Below are positions 25,934 to 33,360 of a stretch of 64,000 nucleotides of DNA, piece after piece (positions within the stretch are counted from its first letter, which is position 1; each line of letters opens with the position of its first letter). A model generated the notes under the pieces. That model was not told where the DNA came from, did not search any database, and was given only the letters and a program-made list of their open reading frames with translations. The DNA comes from Dokdonella sp. GTDB lineage: Bacteria > Pseudomonadota > Gammaproteobacteria > Xanthomonadales > Rhodanobacteraceae. The translations under genes and the position numbers were made by a program. The DNA lies in contig NZ_JAGIAG010000009.1 of assembly GCF_017744955.1 (NCBI RefSeq), positions 50,093 through 114,092 on the forward strand, given 5' to 3'.

Positions 25934-26815
25934 ATGTCGTTGATCCTCGAAGCCCTGAAGAAATCCGAACAGCAGCGCCGCCTCGGCGAGGCGCCGACGC
26001 TGGGCTCGCCAGTGCTCGTCGCGCGCAAGCGACGCAACCTGCTGCCCGTGTTCGCTGTGGCGATCCTCGCCGCCCTCGCGGCCGGCTGGTGGCTGAGCCG
26101 CACGCCGGCGACCGACGAGTCGAGCGCGCCGAAGCCGGAGACCGTCGCCAAGGCGCCCGCGCCGGCGGCGCAGGCCACGCACCCAGCCGCGCCCGCGGCG
26201 CAGCGCGCGGCGCCGCCGGCCGCCGCGACGCGGCAACCGCCGACGACGAACGCGACTACTGCGACGAACGCCCCGCCCGCGGCGAACCGCACCCCGGCGC
26301 CGTCGGCGCCCGCTCCCGCCGCAACCGCTCCGACGAAGCCGCCGGTCGCCGCGGCGACGGCGACGCAAACTCCGCCCGCCGCCGCACCGGCCACCCGGAA
26401 TCCGGCGCCGCCCGCGCCGGCTCCGGCCTCATCGCCGGCCAAGCCGGCGACGAACCCGGTGGCGACGACCACTCCGTCCGCCGCGCACGATGCGGCGACG
26501 GCGAAATCCGTCGACGCCAAGCCCGCGACCCCGAATGCGGCCGCCGCCCCCGCGGCGAAGCCGGCACCAGCGCAACCGGCCCTGCCGTCGGTGTGGGATC
26601 TGCCGTACGCGACGCGCAAGGATCTGCCCGAACTCGCACTGACCATGCACGTGTTCGCCAGCGAGCCGAGCGAGCGCTTCGTCGTCATCAAGGGCGACCG
26701 CCACGTCGAAGGCGACGAACTCGGCGAGGGCCTGGTGCTGAAGGAAATCCGCGCCGACGGCATGGTGCTCGAGTTCAAGGGCCAGCGCTTCATCTATCCG
26801 CGCGACGGGCGCTGA
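25934..26815 (+). CDS. gspB: GspB, type II secretion assembly partner
   Basis: A 293-residue bitopic inner-membrane protein. The N-terminus MSLILEALKKSEQQRRLGE is the conserved GspB start, followed by a membrane helix (about 38-56). A long Ala/Pro/Thr-rich linker (about 60-215) probably spans the periplasm. The C-terminal globular GspB domain (about 217-293) contains WDLPYATRKDLPELALTMHV, ERFVVIKGDRHVEGDELGEG and LEFKGQRFIYP. In Aeromonas, ExeA and ExeB form the complex that inserts the secretin. The frame is open further upstream; ATG 25934 follows CCAGGAATTGC. Confidence 0.92.
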   Translation: MSLILEALKKSEQQRRLGEAPTLGSPVLVARKRRNLLPVFAVAILAALAAGWWLSRTPATDESSAPKPETVAKAPAPAAQATHPAAPAAQRAAPPAAATRQPPTTNATTATNAPPAANRTPAPSAPAPAATAPTKPPVAAATATQTPPAAAPATRNPAPPAPAPASSPAKPATNPVATTTPSAAHDAATAKSVDAKPATPNAAAAPAAKPAPAQPALPSVWDLPYATRKDLPELALTMHVFASEPSERFVVIKGDRHVEGDELGEGLVLKEIRADGMVLEFKGQRFIYPRDGR

Positions 26816-26828
26816 GGCGGGCGGCGAG

Positions 26829-27512
26829 GTGTTCGTCCACCTGCCGAGCCGACGCAAGCCGCGACCGCCGTGGGCGACCCTGCTGATCGTCGCGGCCTGC
26901 GTCGTCGTCTTCGTCTGGCTCGCCTCGATGCCGGTGCCGCAGCGCCTGGCGGTGCTGGCGCGCTGGGGCACGGTGCCGTCGACCCTGCTCGATCCGAACG
27001 CGCCGTGGCTGCAGCAGCTGATCGAGCTGCGCGCGGCGCGGCTGGTCACCGCGATCTTCATCCACGCCGACTGGCTGCACCTGACCGGCAACATGCTGTT
27101 CCTGGTCGTGTTCGGCGTCTCCGCCGAACGCGCGCTCGGCTCGGCGCGGTTCCTCGCCATGTTCGTGCTCGGCGGCGCGCTGGCCAATCTGGTCGGCGCG
27201 TTCACCCTGGCCGGCACCAGCGCGCCGATCGTCGGATCCAGCGGCGCGGTCTCGGCGGTGGTCGGCGCCTACCTCGCCCTGTTCCCGCGCGCGCGCCTCG
27301 GTCTGGTGCTGCCGCTCGGCGTGTTCCTCGAATTCGTGCGCATCCCGGCGCCGCTGCTGATCGGCTTCTGGGCCATGCTGCAACTCCTGTTCACCTACGT
27401 CGGCCCGGCCTTCGGCGCGGTCGCCTGGTGGACGCACGTGTCCGGCTTCGCGATCGGCGTCGTGCTGGCGCTGCTGTCGAAGCCGGCGGTGGCACGGCGG
27501 CTCAGGAATTGA
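26829..27512 (+). CDS. Rhomboid intramembrane serine protease
   Basis: A 227-residue membrane protein with six or more helices. It has HADWLHLTGNMLFLVVFG (the His/Asn region of helix 2), the nucleophile motif GSSGAVSAVVGAY (Ser about 139) and the catalytic His in WWTHVSGFAIG (about 201), a complete Ser-His dyad. Rhomboids cut single-pass proteins within the membrane; the substrate is unknown. The GTG start at 26829 lies 13 bp after gspB and follows GGCGGCGAG, so co-expression with gspB is likely. Gene order after gspAB is suggestive, not proof, of a secretion role. Confidence 0.9.
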   Translation: MFVHLPSRRKPRPPWATLLIVAACVVVFVWLASMPVPQRLAVLARWGTVPSTLLDPNAPWLQQLIELRAARLVTAIFIHADWLHLTGNMLFLVVFGVSAERALGSARFLAMFVLGGALANLVGAFTLAGTSAPIVGSSGAVSAVVGAYLALFPRARLGLVLPLGVFLEFVRIPAPLLIGFWAMLQLLFTYVGPAFGAVAWWTHVSGFAIGVVLALLSKPAVARRLRN

Positions 27513-27521
27513 GGAGCCGCG

Positions 27522-27636
27522 ATTGGTGATTCGGGATGGGCGATTGGCTGAAGAAAAGCCGGCGCGTTCGCCCATCACCGATTCGCCACTGCGGTAAGCT
27601 TTTTTCGAATCACCAGTCACGAATCACGAATCACCG
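27522..27636. repeat. Inverted array of degenerate heptanucleotides before DUF1820
   Basis: The left part has GATTGGTGATTCG (27522-27534). The right part has its near complement CGAATCACCAGTC (27607-27619) followed by two direct ACGAATC units. Inside is a further stem ATGGGCGA/TCGCCCAT (27537-27544 with 27569-27576), and a T6 run occurs near 27601-27606. The design resembles the heptad element between hslV and hslU. It fills the whole rhomboid-DUF1820 gap and could also end rhomboid transcription. Confidence 0.5.
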
Positions 27637-27642
27637 CCCCCA

Positions 27643-27975
27643 ATGCCCAAATCGACCCGACTCTACAAAGTCACGTTCCTCTCGCAGGGCAAGAGCATCG
27701 AGCTCTACGCGCGCCACGTGGCTTCGAGCGCGCTGTGGGGTTTCACGGAGATCGGCGATCTGGTGTTCGATCCGCCGGGCGAGGGCCTGGTCGTCGATCC
27801 GACCGAGGAACGCCTGCGCGAGGAGTTCAAGGACACCAGGATCCTGCACCTGCCGATCCAGACGATCCTGCGCGTCGAGGAAGTGGTCAAGCGCGGCACG
27901 CTCGCGATCCGCGACGCCACCAGCGGCGACAAGATCATGCCGTTTCCGATCGCGCCGCCGAAGACGAACCTGTAG
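27643..27975 (+). CDS. DUF1820 family protein
   Basis: A 110-residue soluble protein of the gammaproteobacterial DUF1820 family. Conserved parts are RLYKVTFLSQGKSIELYARH, GFTEIGDLVFD, the EERLREEFKDTR helix and the hydrophobic strand LHLPIQTILRVEEV. No function is known and no catalytic pattern is visible. It converges with lepB 24 bp away. The ATG directly follows the heptad repeat element with only CCCCCA in front, so no normal Shine-Dalgarno is seen. Confidence 0.85.
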   Translation: MPKSTRLYKVTFLSQGKSIELYARHVASSALWGFTEIGDLVFDPPGEGLVVDPTEERLREEFKDTRILHLPIQTILRVEEVVKRGTLAIRDATSGDKIMPFPIAPPKTNL

Positions 27976-27999
27976 TCGCGCGACCCGACCGGCACCGCC

Positions 28000-28671
28000 T
28001 CAGTCGTCGAAGCGCCTGCCGAAACGGTCGAAGCGCAGCTGCCAACGATCCTCGATGTCGGCCGAGACGAGGATGCGTTCGGCGCGGCCGATCAGGCGCT
28101 CGCGCGGAACCAGGCCGAAGTAGCGCGAATCCTCGCTGTCGTCGCGATTGTCGCCGAGCATCAGGTAGTGGTCCGGCGGAATCGTCAGCGGCGCGAAGCT
28201 CGAGCGCGAGCGCGCGCCCTGCAGCCATTGCACCGTGTGCGCATCCGCGCCGAACGTTTCGCGCGCGCGTTCCGCGCGCACCTGGCGACTGCCGCCCAGC
28301 GTTTCGACGACTTCGCCGAGCGGCGCGTAGTCGATCGCCGCGCCGTTGATGGTCAGGCGATTGCCGCGCATCGCGATCGTGTCGCCGGGCACCGCGGCGA
28401 TGCGCTTGATCAGCCGCGTGCCGTCCGCGGGCGAGGAGAACGTGATGATGTCACCGCGCCGCGGCTCGCCGAGATGCGCAAGGATGCGATCGGTCAATGG
28501 CAGCTTGAGGTCGTAGGCGAGTCGATTGACGAAGACGACGTCGCCTTCGAGGATGGTCGGACGCATCGAGCCGCTCGGCACCGGATTCCAGTCGGCGACG
28601 GCCGTGCGCACGAAGCCGAACAGCAGCAGGATCGCGAAGAAGTGCCTGTTGTCGCGCAGCCAGTTCCGCAT
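28000..28671 (-). CDS. lepB: Signal peptidase I
   Basis: A 223-residue inner-membrane protease that removes signal peptides from exported proteins. It has one N-terminal membrane helix (about 9-26), unlike the two of E. coli LepB. The catalytic Ser lies in PSGSMRPTIL (about 34) and the Lys in RLIKRIAAVPGDTI (about 85). The box D/E region LMLGDNRDDSEDSRYFGLVP is intact. The shorter size suggests a secondary or minor paralogue; another lepB may exist elsewhere. GGGGAGGCGTGCG precedes ATG 28671. It is last in the gpmI-envC-ctpA-lepB run, 29 bp after ctpA. Confidence 0.93.
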   Translation of the reverse strand: MRNWLRDNRHFFAILLLFGFVRTAVADWNPVPSGSMRPTILEGDVVFVNRLAYDLKLPLTDRILAHLGEPRRGDIITFSSPADGTRLIKRIAAVPGDTIAMRGNRLTINGAAIDYAPLGEVVETLGGSRQVRAERARETFGADAHTVQWLQGARSRSSFAPLTIPPDHYLMLGDNRDDSEDSRYFGLVPRERLIGRAERILVSADIEDRWQLRFDRFGRRFDD

Positions 28672-28700
28672 CGCACGCCTCCCCGGCCGACGATCGGCCC

Positions 28701-30086
28701 TCAGCCTTTGCTCTCGACCGGCGCCGCCGCCGGTTTGTTCCGCAGCGCCAGCGCCTTCAGCGCATTCAGCGCCTCGTTCAACGCATAGTCCTTCTCGACA
28801 TCGCGATCGGCCGCGCTCGGCGTGACCACGCTGCCGTCGCCTTCGTCCGCGCCCTTGAGGTGATTGCGCAGATCGCGCTCGCCGATCGCCGGCGTCGGCG
28901 CGCTGTCGCGCTGGGTCAGGGCGAGATCGGCCAGCGCGATGTCGGGCTGGATGCCGGCGGCCTGGATCGAGATGCCGCTCGGCGTGTAGTAGCGCGCGGT
29001 GGTGAGCTTGACCGCGTGCTCGGCGTCGAGCGGCAGCACGGTCTGCACCGACCCCTTGCCGAAGGTGCGCCGCCCCATCAGCAGGGCGCGATGGTTGTCC
29101 TTCAGCGCGCCGGCGACGATCTCGGCCGCCGAGGCGGTGCCATTGTCGACCAGCACGACCAGCGGCGCGCCCTTGAGCAGGTCGCCCGGGGTGGCGCGGA
29201 AGCTGAGGTCGGAGTCCTTCAGGCGCCCCTTGGTGGTGACGATCACGCCGTCGTCGAGGAACGCGTCGCTGACCTCGACCGCCGAGGTCACCAGGCCGCC
29301 CGGGTTGCTGCGCAGATCGAGGATCGCACCGCGCAAGGGCGCCTTGTTGTCCGCCTGCATGCGCTCGATGCGCTTGCGCAGCTGGACGCCGGTGTCGGCC
29401 TGGAACTGGCTGATGCGCAGGTACGCATAGCCCGGCTCGAGCAGACGTGCGCGGACGCTGGCGACCTTGATCGCCTCGCGCCTGAGCTTGATGTCGACCG
29501 GCGTGCTCTGCTTCTCGTGCAGCACGTTCAGCGTGATCTCGGTGCCGGGCTTGCCGCGCAGGTGCGCGATGGCGCCGTCGAGATCGTCGGACTGCACCGG
29601 CTTGCCGTCGATCTGCACGATCGTGTCGCCGGCCTTGATGCCGGCGCGTTCGGCCGGCGAATCGTCGATCGGCGCGATCACGCGCAGCACGCCGTCGACC
29701 TGCACCACCTCGATACCGAGGCCGTCGTAGCTGCCGGTGGTGTCCTCGGTCAGGTTCTCGATCTGCTCCTTGCCGAGATACTCGCTGTGCGGATCGAGTC
29801 CGGACAGCAGACCGCGGATCGCCTGCTGCATCAGGCGATGATCGTCGACGTCCTCGACGTAGGCCTGCTTGACCAAGTTGTAGACCGCGGTGAACGCACG
29901 GATGTCCTGCAGATCGACCGACTTCTTCGAGGCGGACTTCTCCGCGTGCGGCGGCGGTGCCGGTTCGGCCGCCGGAGCGTCCTCGACGTCGGGCACGTCG
30001 CCGGCAGCGGCCGGCGGCGGCTCGGCGGCGAAGGCCGGTGCGCAGATCAGGGCGAACAGGAATGCGAGCGGAAGACGCGGAGACAT
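28701..30086 (-). CDS. ctpA: C-terminal processing protease (S41, PDZ)
   Basis: A 461-residue periplasmic protease. It has a signal peptide (MSPRLPLAFLFALICAPAFA), a Pro/Ala-rich spacer, a helical N-domain (IRAFTAVYNLVKQAYVEDVD), a PDZ domain (about 110-190; IAPIDDSPAERAGIKAGDTI) and the tail-specific protease domain. LDLRSNPGGLV, the nucleophile in DNGTASAAEIVAGAL and the general base in GRRTFGKGSVQT form the Ser-Lys dyad. Homologues degrade peptidoglycan hydrolases or other envelope proteins from the C-terminus. The location right after envC suggests a role in cell-wall hydrolase control, as in related genomes. The frame opens at 30137; ATG 30086 follows GAGGTGTGTTCG. Confidence 0.94.
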   Translation of the reverse strand: MSPRLPLAFLFALICAPAFAAEPPPAAAGDVPDVEDAPAAEPAPPPHAEKSASKKSVDLQDIRAFTAVYNLVKQAYVEDVDDHRLMQQAIRGLLSGLDPHSEYLGKEQIENLTEDTTGSYDGLGIEVVQVDGVLRVIAPIDDSPAERAGIKAGDTIVQIDGKPVQSDDLDGAIAHLRGKPGTEITLNVLHEKQSTPVDIKLRREAIKVASVRARLLEPGYAYLRISQFQADTGVQLRKRIERMQADNKAPLRGAILDLRSNPGGLVTSAVEVSDAFLDDGVIVTTKGRLKDSDLSFRATPGDLLKGAPLVVLVDNGTASAAEIVAGALKDNHRALLMGRRTFGKGSVQTVLPLDAEHAVKLTTARYYTPSGISIQAAGIQPDIALADLALTQRDSAPTPAIGERDLRNHLKGADEGDGSVVTPSAADRDVEKDYALNEALNALKALALRNKPAAAPVESKG

Positions 30087-30184
30087 CGAACACACCTCAC
30101 GGGAATGCGGCCAGTGTAATGCCGGCGACCGGATCATGCCGCCGATATCGAGATGCCGTGCCGGCGGCCGCTTTGCAAGGGCGC

Positions 30185-31372
30185 TCAGCGCAGCCAGCTG
30201 CGCGGATCGACGGCCTGGCCCTTCGCGCGCAGCTCGAAGTACAGGCCCGGCGTCTTCTGGCCGCCGCTGGCGCCGCTGCTGGCGATCGCGGTGCCGGCGT
30301 CGACCCAGTCGCCGACGTCCTTGAGCAGGGTCTCGTTGCCGCCGTACAGGCTCATGTAGCCGTCGCCGTGGTCGACGATGATCATCAGGCCGTAGCCGCG
30401 CAGCCAGTCGGCGAAGGCGACGCGCCCGTGCGAGACCGCGTGCACGGCGGTGCCGCTCTTCGCGGCGATCAGCATGCCGCTGCTGCGCCGGCCGGAATCG
30501 TCCGCGGTGCCGAACGCGGTCACGACCTTGCCCTGCAACGGCCAGGCCAGTCGGCCGCGTGCGGCGGCGAACGGTTCGGCGCCTTCGAGCTGCTTGGGAA
30601 TGTCGGCGAACACGTCGCGCAGTTTCTCCAGCAGGTCGGTCAGCGCGGCCTCGTCCTTGCCGAGCGCGGCGATGCGCGCGCCCTGATCCTTCAGCTTGGC
30701 GTCGATCTCGGCGACGAGCTTCACATGCCCCGCGCGCTCGGCTTCGAGCTTCTCGCCCTCGGCCGTGCGCGCGACGCGGCTGTGGTCGAGCTCGGCGGTG
30801 GTCGCCTCGATCGAGTCCTGCACCTCGGCCAGCTCGCGCAGATCGCCGCGCAGGCGGTCGATGTGGTCGACCTGGGCGCGCTGGAAGTAGCGGTGATAGG
30901 CGAGCACGCGCGAGATCGCGGCGACGTCGTCCTGCTGCAGCAGCAGCTTCAATTCCTCGTGGTTGCCGAGCGCGTAGGCCGAGCGCAGCAGCTCGGCGAG
31001 CGCTTCACGCTGCGACTTCAACGCGCTTTCGAGCCCGGCGCGCTGCGTGTCGAGCTGGTCGAGCTTGTCCTGCTGCGCGGCGATCTTGCCGTCCAGCGCG
31101 TGGACGTCCTTGGCCACCGCCGCCAGGCCCAGTTCCTTTTCGCGCAGCGCGCGCGCGGCCTCGCCGCGTTCGCCGGTGGTCGCCCGCTGCTGCTCGGTCA
31201 GCGCCTTGATCTCGGCGCGCACGGCGTCGAGTTTCTGCTTGGCCTCGCGCTCCTGTATGGCGCGCTCCTGCGCGGTGCGCTGCGCCTGGTCGAGTTCCTG
31301 CGCCGGCGCCGCGACGGGTGCGAGCAGCGCCAGCGCGAGCGCAAGGCGGCCAATCGAGGCGCCTCGAATCAC
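30185..31372 (-). CDS. envC: EnvC-type murein hydrolase activator
   Basis: A 395-residue periplasmic protein. A signal peptide (MIRGASIGRLALALALLAPV to APAQ) precedes a long coiled coil (about 26-250; EREAKQKLDAVRAEIKALTE, KSQREALAELLRSAYALGNH) and a C-terminal LytM domain (about 275-395). In the LytM domain the zinc positions are lost: GRRSSGMLIAA replaces the HxxxD segment and GLYFELRA replaces HxH. It is therefore an activator of AmiA/AmiB-type amidases at the division site rather than an active endopeptidase. The start is GTG 31372, without a Shine-Dalgarno, and overlaps by GTGA the end of the small repeat ORF, consistent with translational coupling. Confidence 0.9.
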   Translation of the reverse strand: MIRGASIGRLALALALLAPVAAPAQELDQAQRTAQERAIQEREAKQKLDAVRAEIKALTEQQRATTGERGEAARALREKELGLAAVAKDVHALDGKIAAQQDKLDQLDTQRAGLESALKSQREALAELLRSAYALGNHEELKLLLQQDDVAAISRVLAYHRYFQRAQVDHIDRLRGDLRELAEVQDSIEATTAELDHSRVARTAEGEKLEAERAGHVKLVAEIDAKLKDQGARIAALGKDEAALTDLLEKLRDVFADIPKQLEGAEPFAAARGRLAWPLQGKVVTAFGTADDSGRRSSGMLIAAKSGTAVHAVSHGRVAFADWLRGYGLMIIVDHGDGYMSLYGGNETLLKDVGDWVDAGTAIASSGASGGQKTPGLYFELRAKGQAVDPRSWLR

Positions 31373-31572
31373 GTTCGGATGTCCGCGATGCGCGCAAGCA
31401 TCGGGCGCGCGACGGCGCGGACGAGCCCGAATGCATTTCGGATCCGCCGACGCGACAAATCGCCGAGGCGCTCTTCCGCTCGGATCCGCCGACGCGACAA
31501 ATCGCCGAGGCGCTCTTCCGCTCGGATCCGCCGACGCGACAAATCGCCGAGGCGCTCTTCCGCCATCCGCAT
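31369..31572 (-). CDS. Possible 67-residue repeat protein bridging gpmI and envC
   Basis: A 67-codon minus-strand ORF. It starts with ATG overlapping the gpmI stop (TGATG) and ends with TGA overlapping the envC GTG (GTGA). It opens MRMAEERLGDL and holds three exact copies of AEERLGDLSRRRIR, followed by a basic tail with a short hydrophobic helix (NAFGLVRAVARPMLARIADI). Each unit carries five Arg against three acidic residues, with Ala/Leu/Leu/Ile spaced for a partly amphipathic helix. I recognise no family. The double stop/start overlap argues for real translation, at least as a coupling device for envC. Against this, the 42-bp repeat leaves other frames open too, on both strands. Confidence 0.4.
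   Translation of the reverse strand: MRMAEERLGDLSRRRIRAEERLGDLSRRRIRAEERLGDLSRRRIRNAFGLVRAVARPMLARIADIRT
31439..31563. repeat. 42-bp tandem repeat, about three copies
   Basis: The unit beginning GATCCGCCGACGCGACAAAT and ending GCTCTTCCGCTCG is repeated head to tail at 31441, 31483 and 31525. The copies are identical to the base except for the truncated end of the third. The array lies between gpmI and envC. The length is a multiple of three (14 codons), so changes in copy number keep the frame of the small ORF that spans it. There are no spacers, so it is not a CRISPR array. Confidence 0.95.
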
Positions 31573-33101
31573 CAGCGGACGAACTCGACCAGACTGCGCC
31601 CGGTCATCTCGCTCGGCTGCGGCAGGCCCATCAAGGCGAGCACGGTCGGCGCCAGGTCGCGCAGCGCACCGTGATGCAGTCGCGCCGGGCGGCCAAGGTA
31701 GACCAGCGGCACCGGCCCGACCGTGTGCTGGGTGTGCGGCACGCCGTTCTCGTCGAGCATCTGTTCGAGATTGCCGTGATCGGCGCTGATCAGCATCTCG
31801 CCGCCGGCCGCGCGGATCGCGCCGGCCAGGCGACCGAGCGCGACGTCGACGGCTTCGACCGCCTTGATCGCGGCGGCTTCGATGCCAGTGTGGCCGACCA
31901 TGTCGGGATTGGCGATGTTGCAGACGATGAAATCGAACCGGTTCGACTCGATCGCCGCGACCAGCTTGTCGGTGAGTTCCGGGCAGCTCATTTCCGGCTG
32001 CAGGTCGTAGGTCGCGACCTTCGGACTCGGCACCAGGATGCGTTCCTCGCCGGCGAACGGAGCTTCGCGGCCGCCGGAGAAGAAGAATGTCACGTGCGCG
32101 TACTTTTCGGTCTCGGCGATGCGCAGCTGCGCCAGGCCGAGCGAAGCGAGGTATTCGCCGAGCGTGTCGCGCATCGACTGCGGCGGATAGGCGATCGCCG
32201 TCGCGGCGAGGCCCTGCTCGTACTCGGTCAGCGTGACGAAGGCCGACAAGCGGATCGCGCGCTCGCGCGCGAAGCCGGTGAAATCCGCATCGACGAAGGC
32301 GTGCGACAGCTCGCGTGCGCGGTCGGCGCGGAAGTTCATGAACACGATCGCGTCGCCGTCGCCGATCCGGGCGCCGTCCGCGATCACGGTCGGCTTGACG
32401 AACTCGTCATTCTCGCCGCGCGCGTAGGCGTCCTGCAGCGCGAGCGCCGCGTCGCCGGCGCGGAATTCGGCGCGGGCCTCGGCGATCGCATCGTAGGCCA
32501 GCTTCACCCGATCCCAGCGTTGGTCGCGGTCCATCGCGTAGTAGCGCCCGCTGACCGTCGCGATCGTCGCGTTGCCGAGCACGGCGCATTTTTCCGCCAG
32601 CGCGCGCAGGCTTGGCGTCGCACTGCGCGGCGGCGTGTCGCGGCCGTCGAGGAAGGCGTGCACGGCGACCTTCGCGACGCCGCGCTTCGCCGCCAGATCG
32701 AGCAGGGCGTGGATGTGCTGTTCCTGGCTGTGCACGCCGCCGGGACTGAGCAGGCCGAGCACGTGCAGCGTGCCGCCGTTCGCCTTCGCCGCTTCGCAGG
32801 CGCCGACCAGCGCCGCGTTGTCGAAGAACGAGCCGTCGGCGATGGCGGCGTCGATGCGCGTCAGGTCCTGGTAGACGATGCGCCCCGAACCGATGTTCAT
32901 GTGGCCGACTTCGGAGTTGCCCATCTGCCCGTCCGGCAGGCCGACGAACTCGCCGTGCGTGTCGACCAGCGTGTGCGGGCATTCGGCCAGCAGGCGCCGC
33001 CAGTTCGGGCAGTTCGCCTGCGCGATCGCGTTGTGCGCGGTCGCTTCGCGATGGCCCCAGCCATCGAGGATCAGCAGCAGGATCGGTTTGGGTCTGGTCA
33101 C
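31572..33101 (-). CDS. gpmI: Cofactor-independent phosphoglycerate mutase
   Basis: A 509-residue bimetal enzyme that interconverts 3- and 2-phosphoglycerate in glycolysis. It has the N-terminal ILLLILDGWGHREAT, the nucleophilic Ser in DGQMGNSEVGHMNIG (about 62), the phosphotransferase insert with HIHALLDLAAKRGV and FLDGRDTPPRS, and the metal-site motifs VCNIANPDMVGHTG and LISADHGNLEQM. Length equals the usual 510 or so. The frame runs open to 33287, but the family start VTRPKPILLLILDG maps to GTG 33101. It heads the run to envC, ctpA and lepB, an order common in related gammaproteobacteria. Its stop overlaps the ATG of the small repeat ORF. Confidence 0.95.
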   Translation of the reverse strand: MTRPKPILLLILDGWGHREATAHNAIAQANCPNWRRLLAECPHTLVDTHGEFVGLPDGQMGNSEVGHMNIGSGRIVYQDLTRIDAAIADGSFFDNAALVGACEAAKANGGTLHVLGLLSPGGVHSQEQHIHALLDLAAKRGVAKVAVHAFLDGRDTPPRSATPSLRALAEKCAVLGNATIATVSGRYYAMDRDQRWDRVKLAYDAIAEARAEFRAGDAALALQDAYARGENDEFVKPTVIADGARIGDGDAIVFMNFRADRARELSHAFVDADFTGFARERAIRLSAFVTLTEYEQGLAATAIAYPPQSMRDTLGEYLASLGLAQLRIAETEKYAHVTFFFSGGREAPFAGEERILVPSPKVATYDLQPEMSCPELTDKLVAAIESNRFDFIVCNIANPDMVGHTGIEAAAIKAVEAVDVALGRLAGAIRAAGGEMLISADHGNLEQMLDENGVPHTQHTVGPVPLVYLGRPARLHHGALRDLAPTVLALMGLPQPSEMTGRSLVEFVR

Positions 33102-33159
33102 GCCCGGATTTCCGCTACGCCAAGGAAAGGAGCATCCTAGCCGAACCCCAATACCAGGC

Positions 33160-33177
33160 GCGATCGTCCACGATCGC
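33160..33177. promoter_or_regulatory. Inverted repeat in the gpmI divergent region
   Basis: GCGATCGT and ACGATCGC are exact complements separated by CC, 58 bp upstream of the gpmI GTG and about 180 bp before the divergent repeat-protein gene. The compact dyad suits a dimeric regulator. GC-rich CGATCG strings are common by chance in this genome, so this is a weak call. Confidence 0.3.
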
Positions 33178-33360
33178 GGCGGCCGGGAAAGCCCGTCGGA
33201 TTCGCTTCGGGGATTGCGTCCGGACGGTCCATCCGCGGCCATTCGCGGCCGCGCTTCGGGGCACACTGCGCGCACCGGCCGAGGCATGCACGACGAGCCC
33301 TAAACCTTCGCGCAACCGGGCGCATCCAAACGCCCGCACACCCGACAACGGAGAATCCGC

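Noticed and set aside
30185..31372. Active LytM endopeptidase
   Set aside because: The zinc-binding His and Asp are absent, so activator function is the better reading.
31439..31563. CRISPR array
   Set aside because: The direct repeats are contiguous without spacers and no cas gene is present.
31318..31674. Plus-strand 118-codon ORF through the 42-bp repeats
   Set aside because: It runs against the gpmI-envC operon and into gpmI antisense, with no ribosome site. The minus-strand ORF has the two stop/start overlaps and is favoured.
33102..33287. N-terminal extension of gpmI
   Set aside because: The extra 62 residues are Arg/Pro-rich and outside the family. GTG 33101 begins the conserved ILLLILDGWG region.
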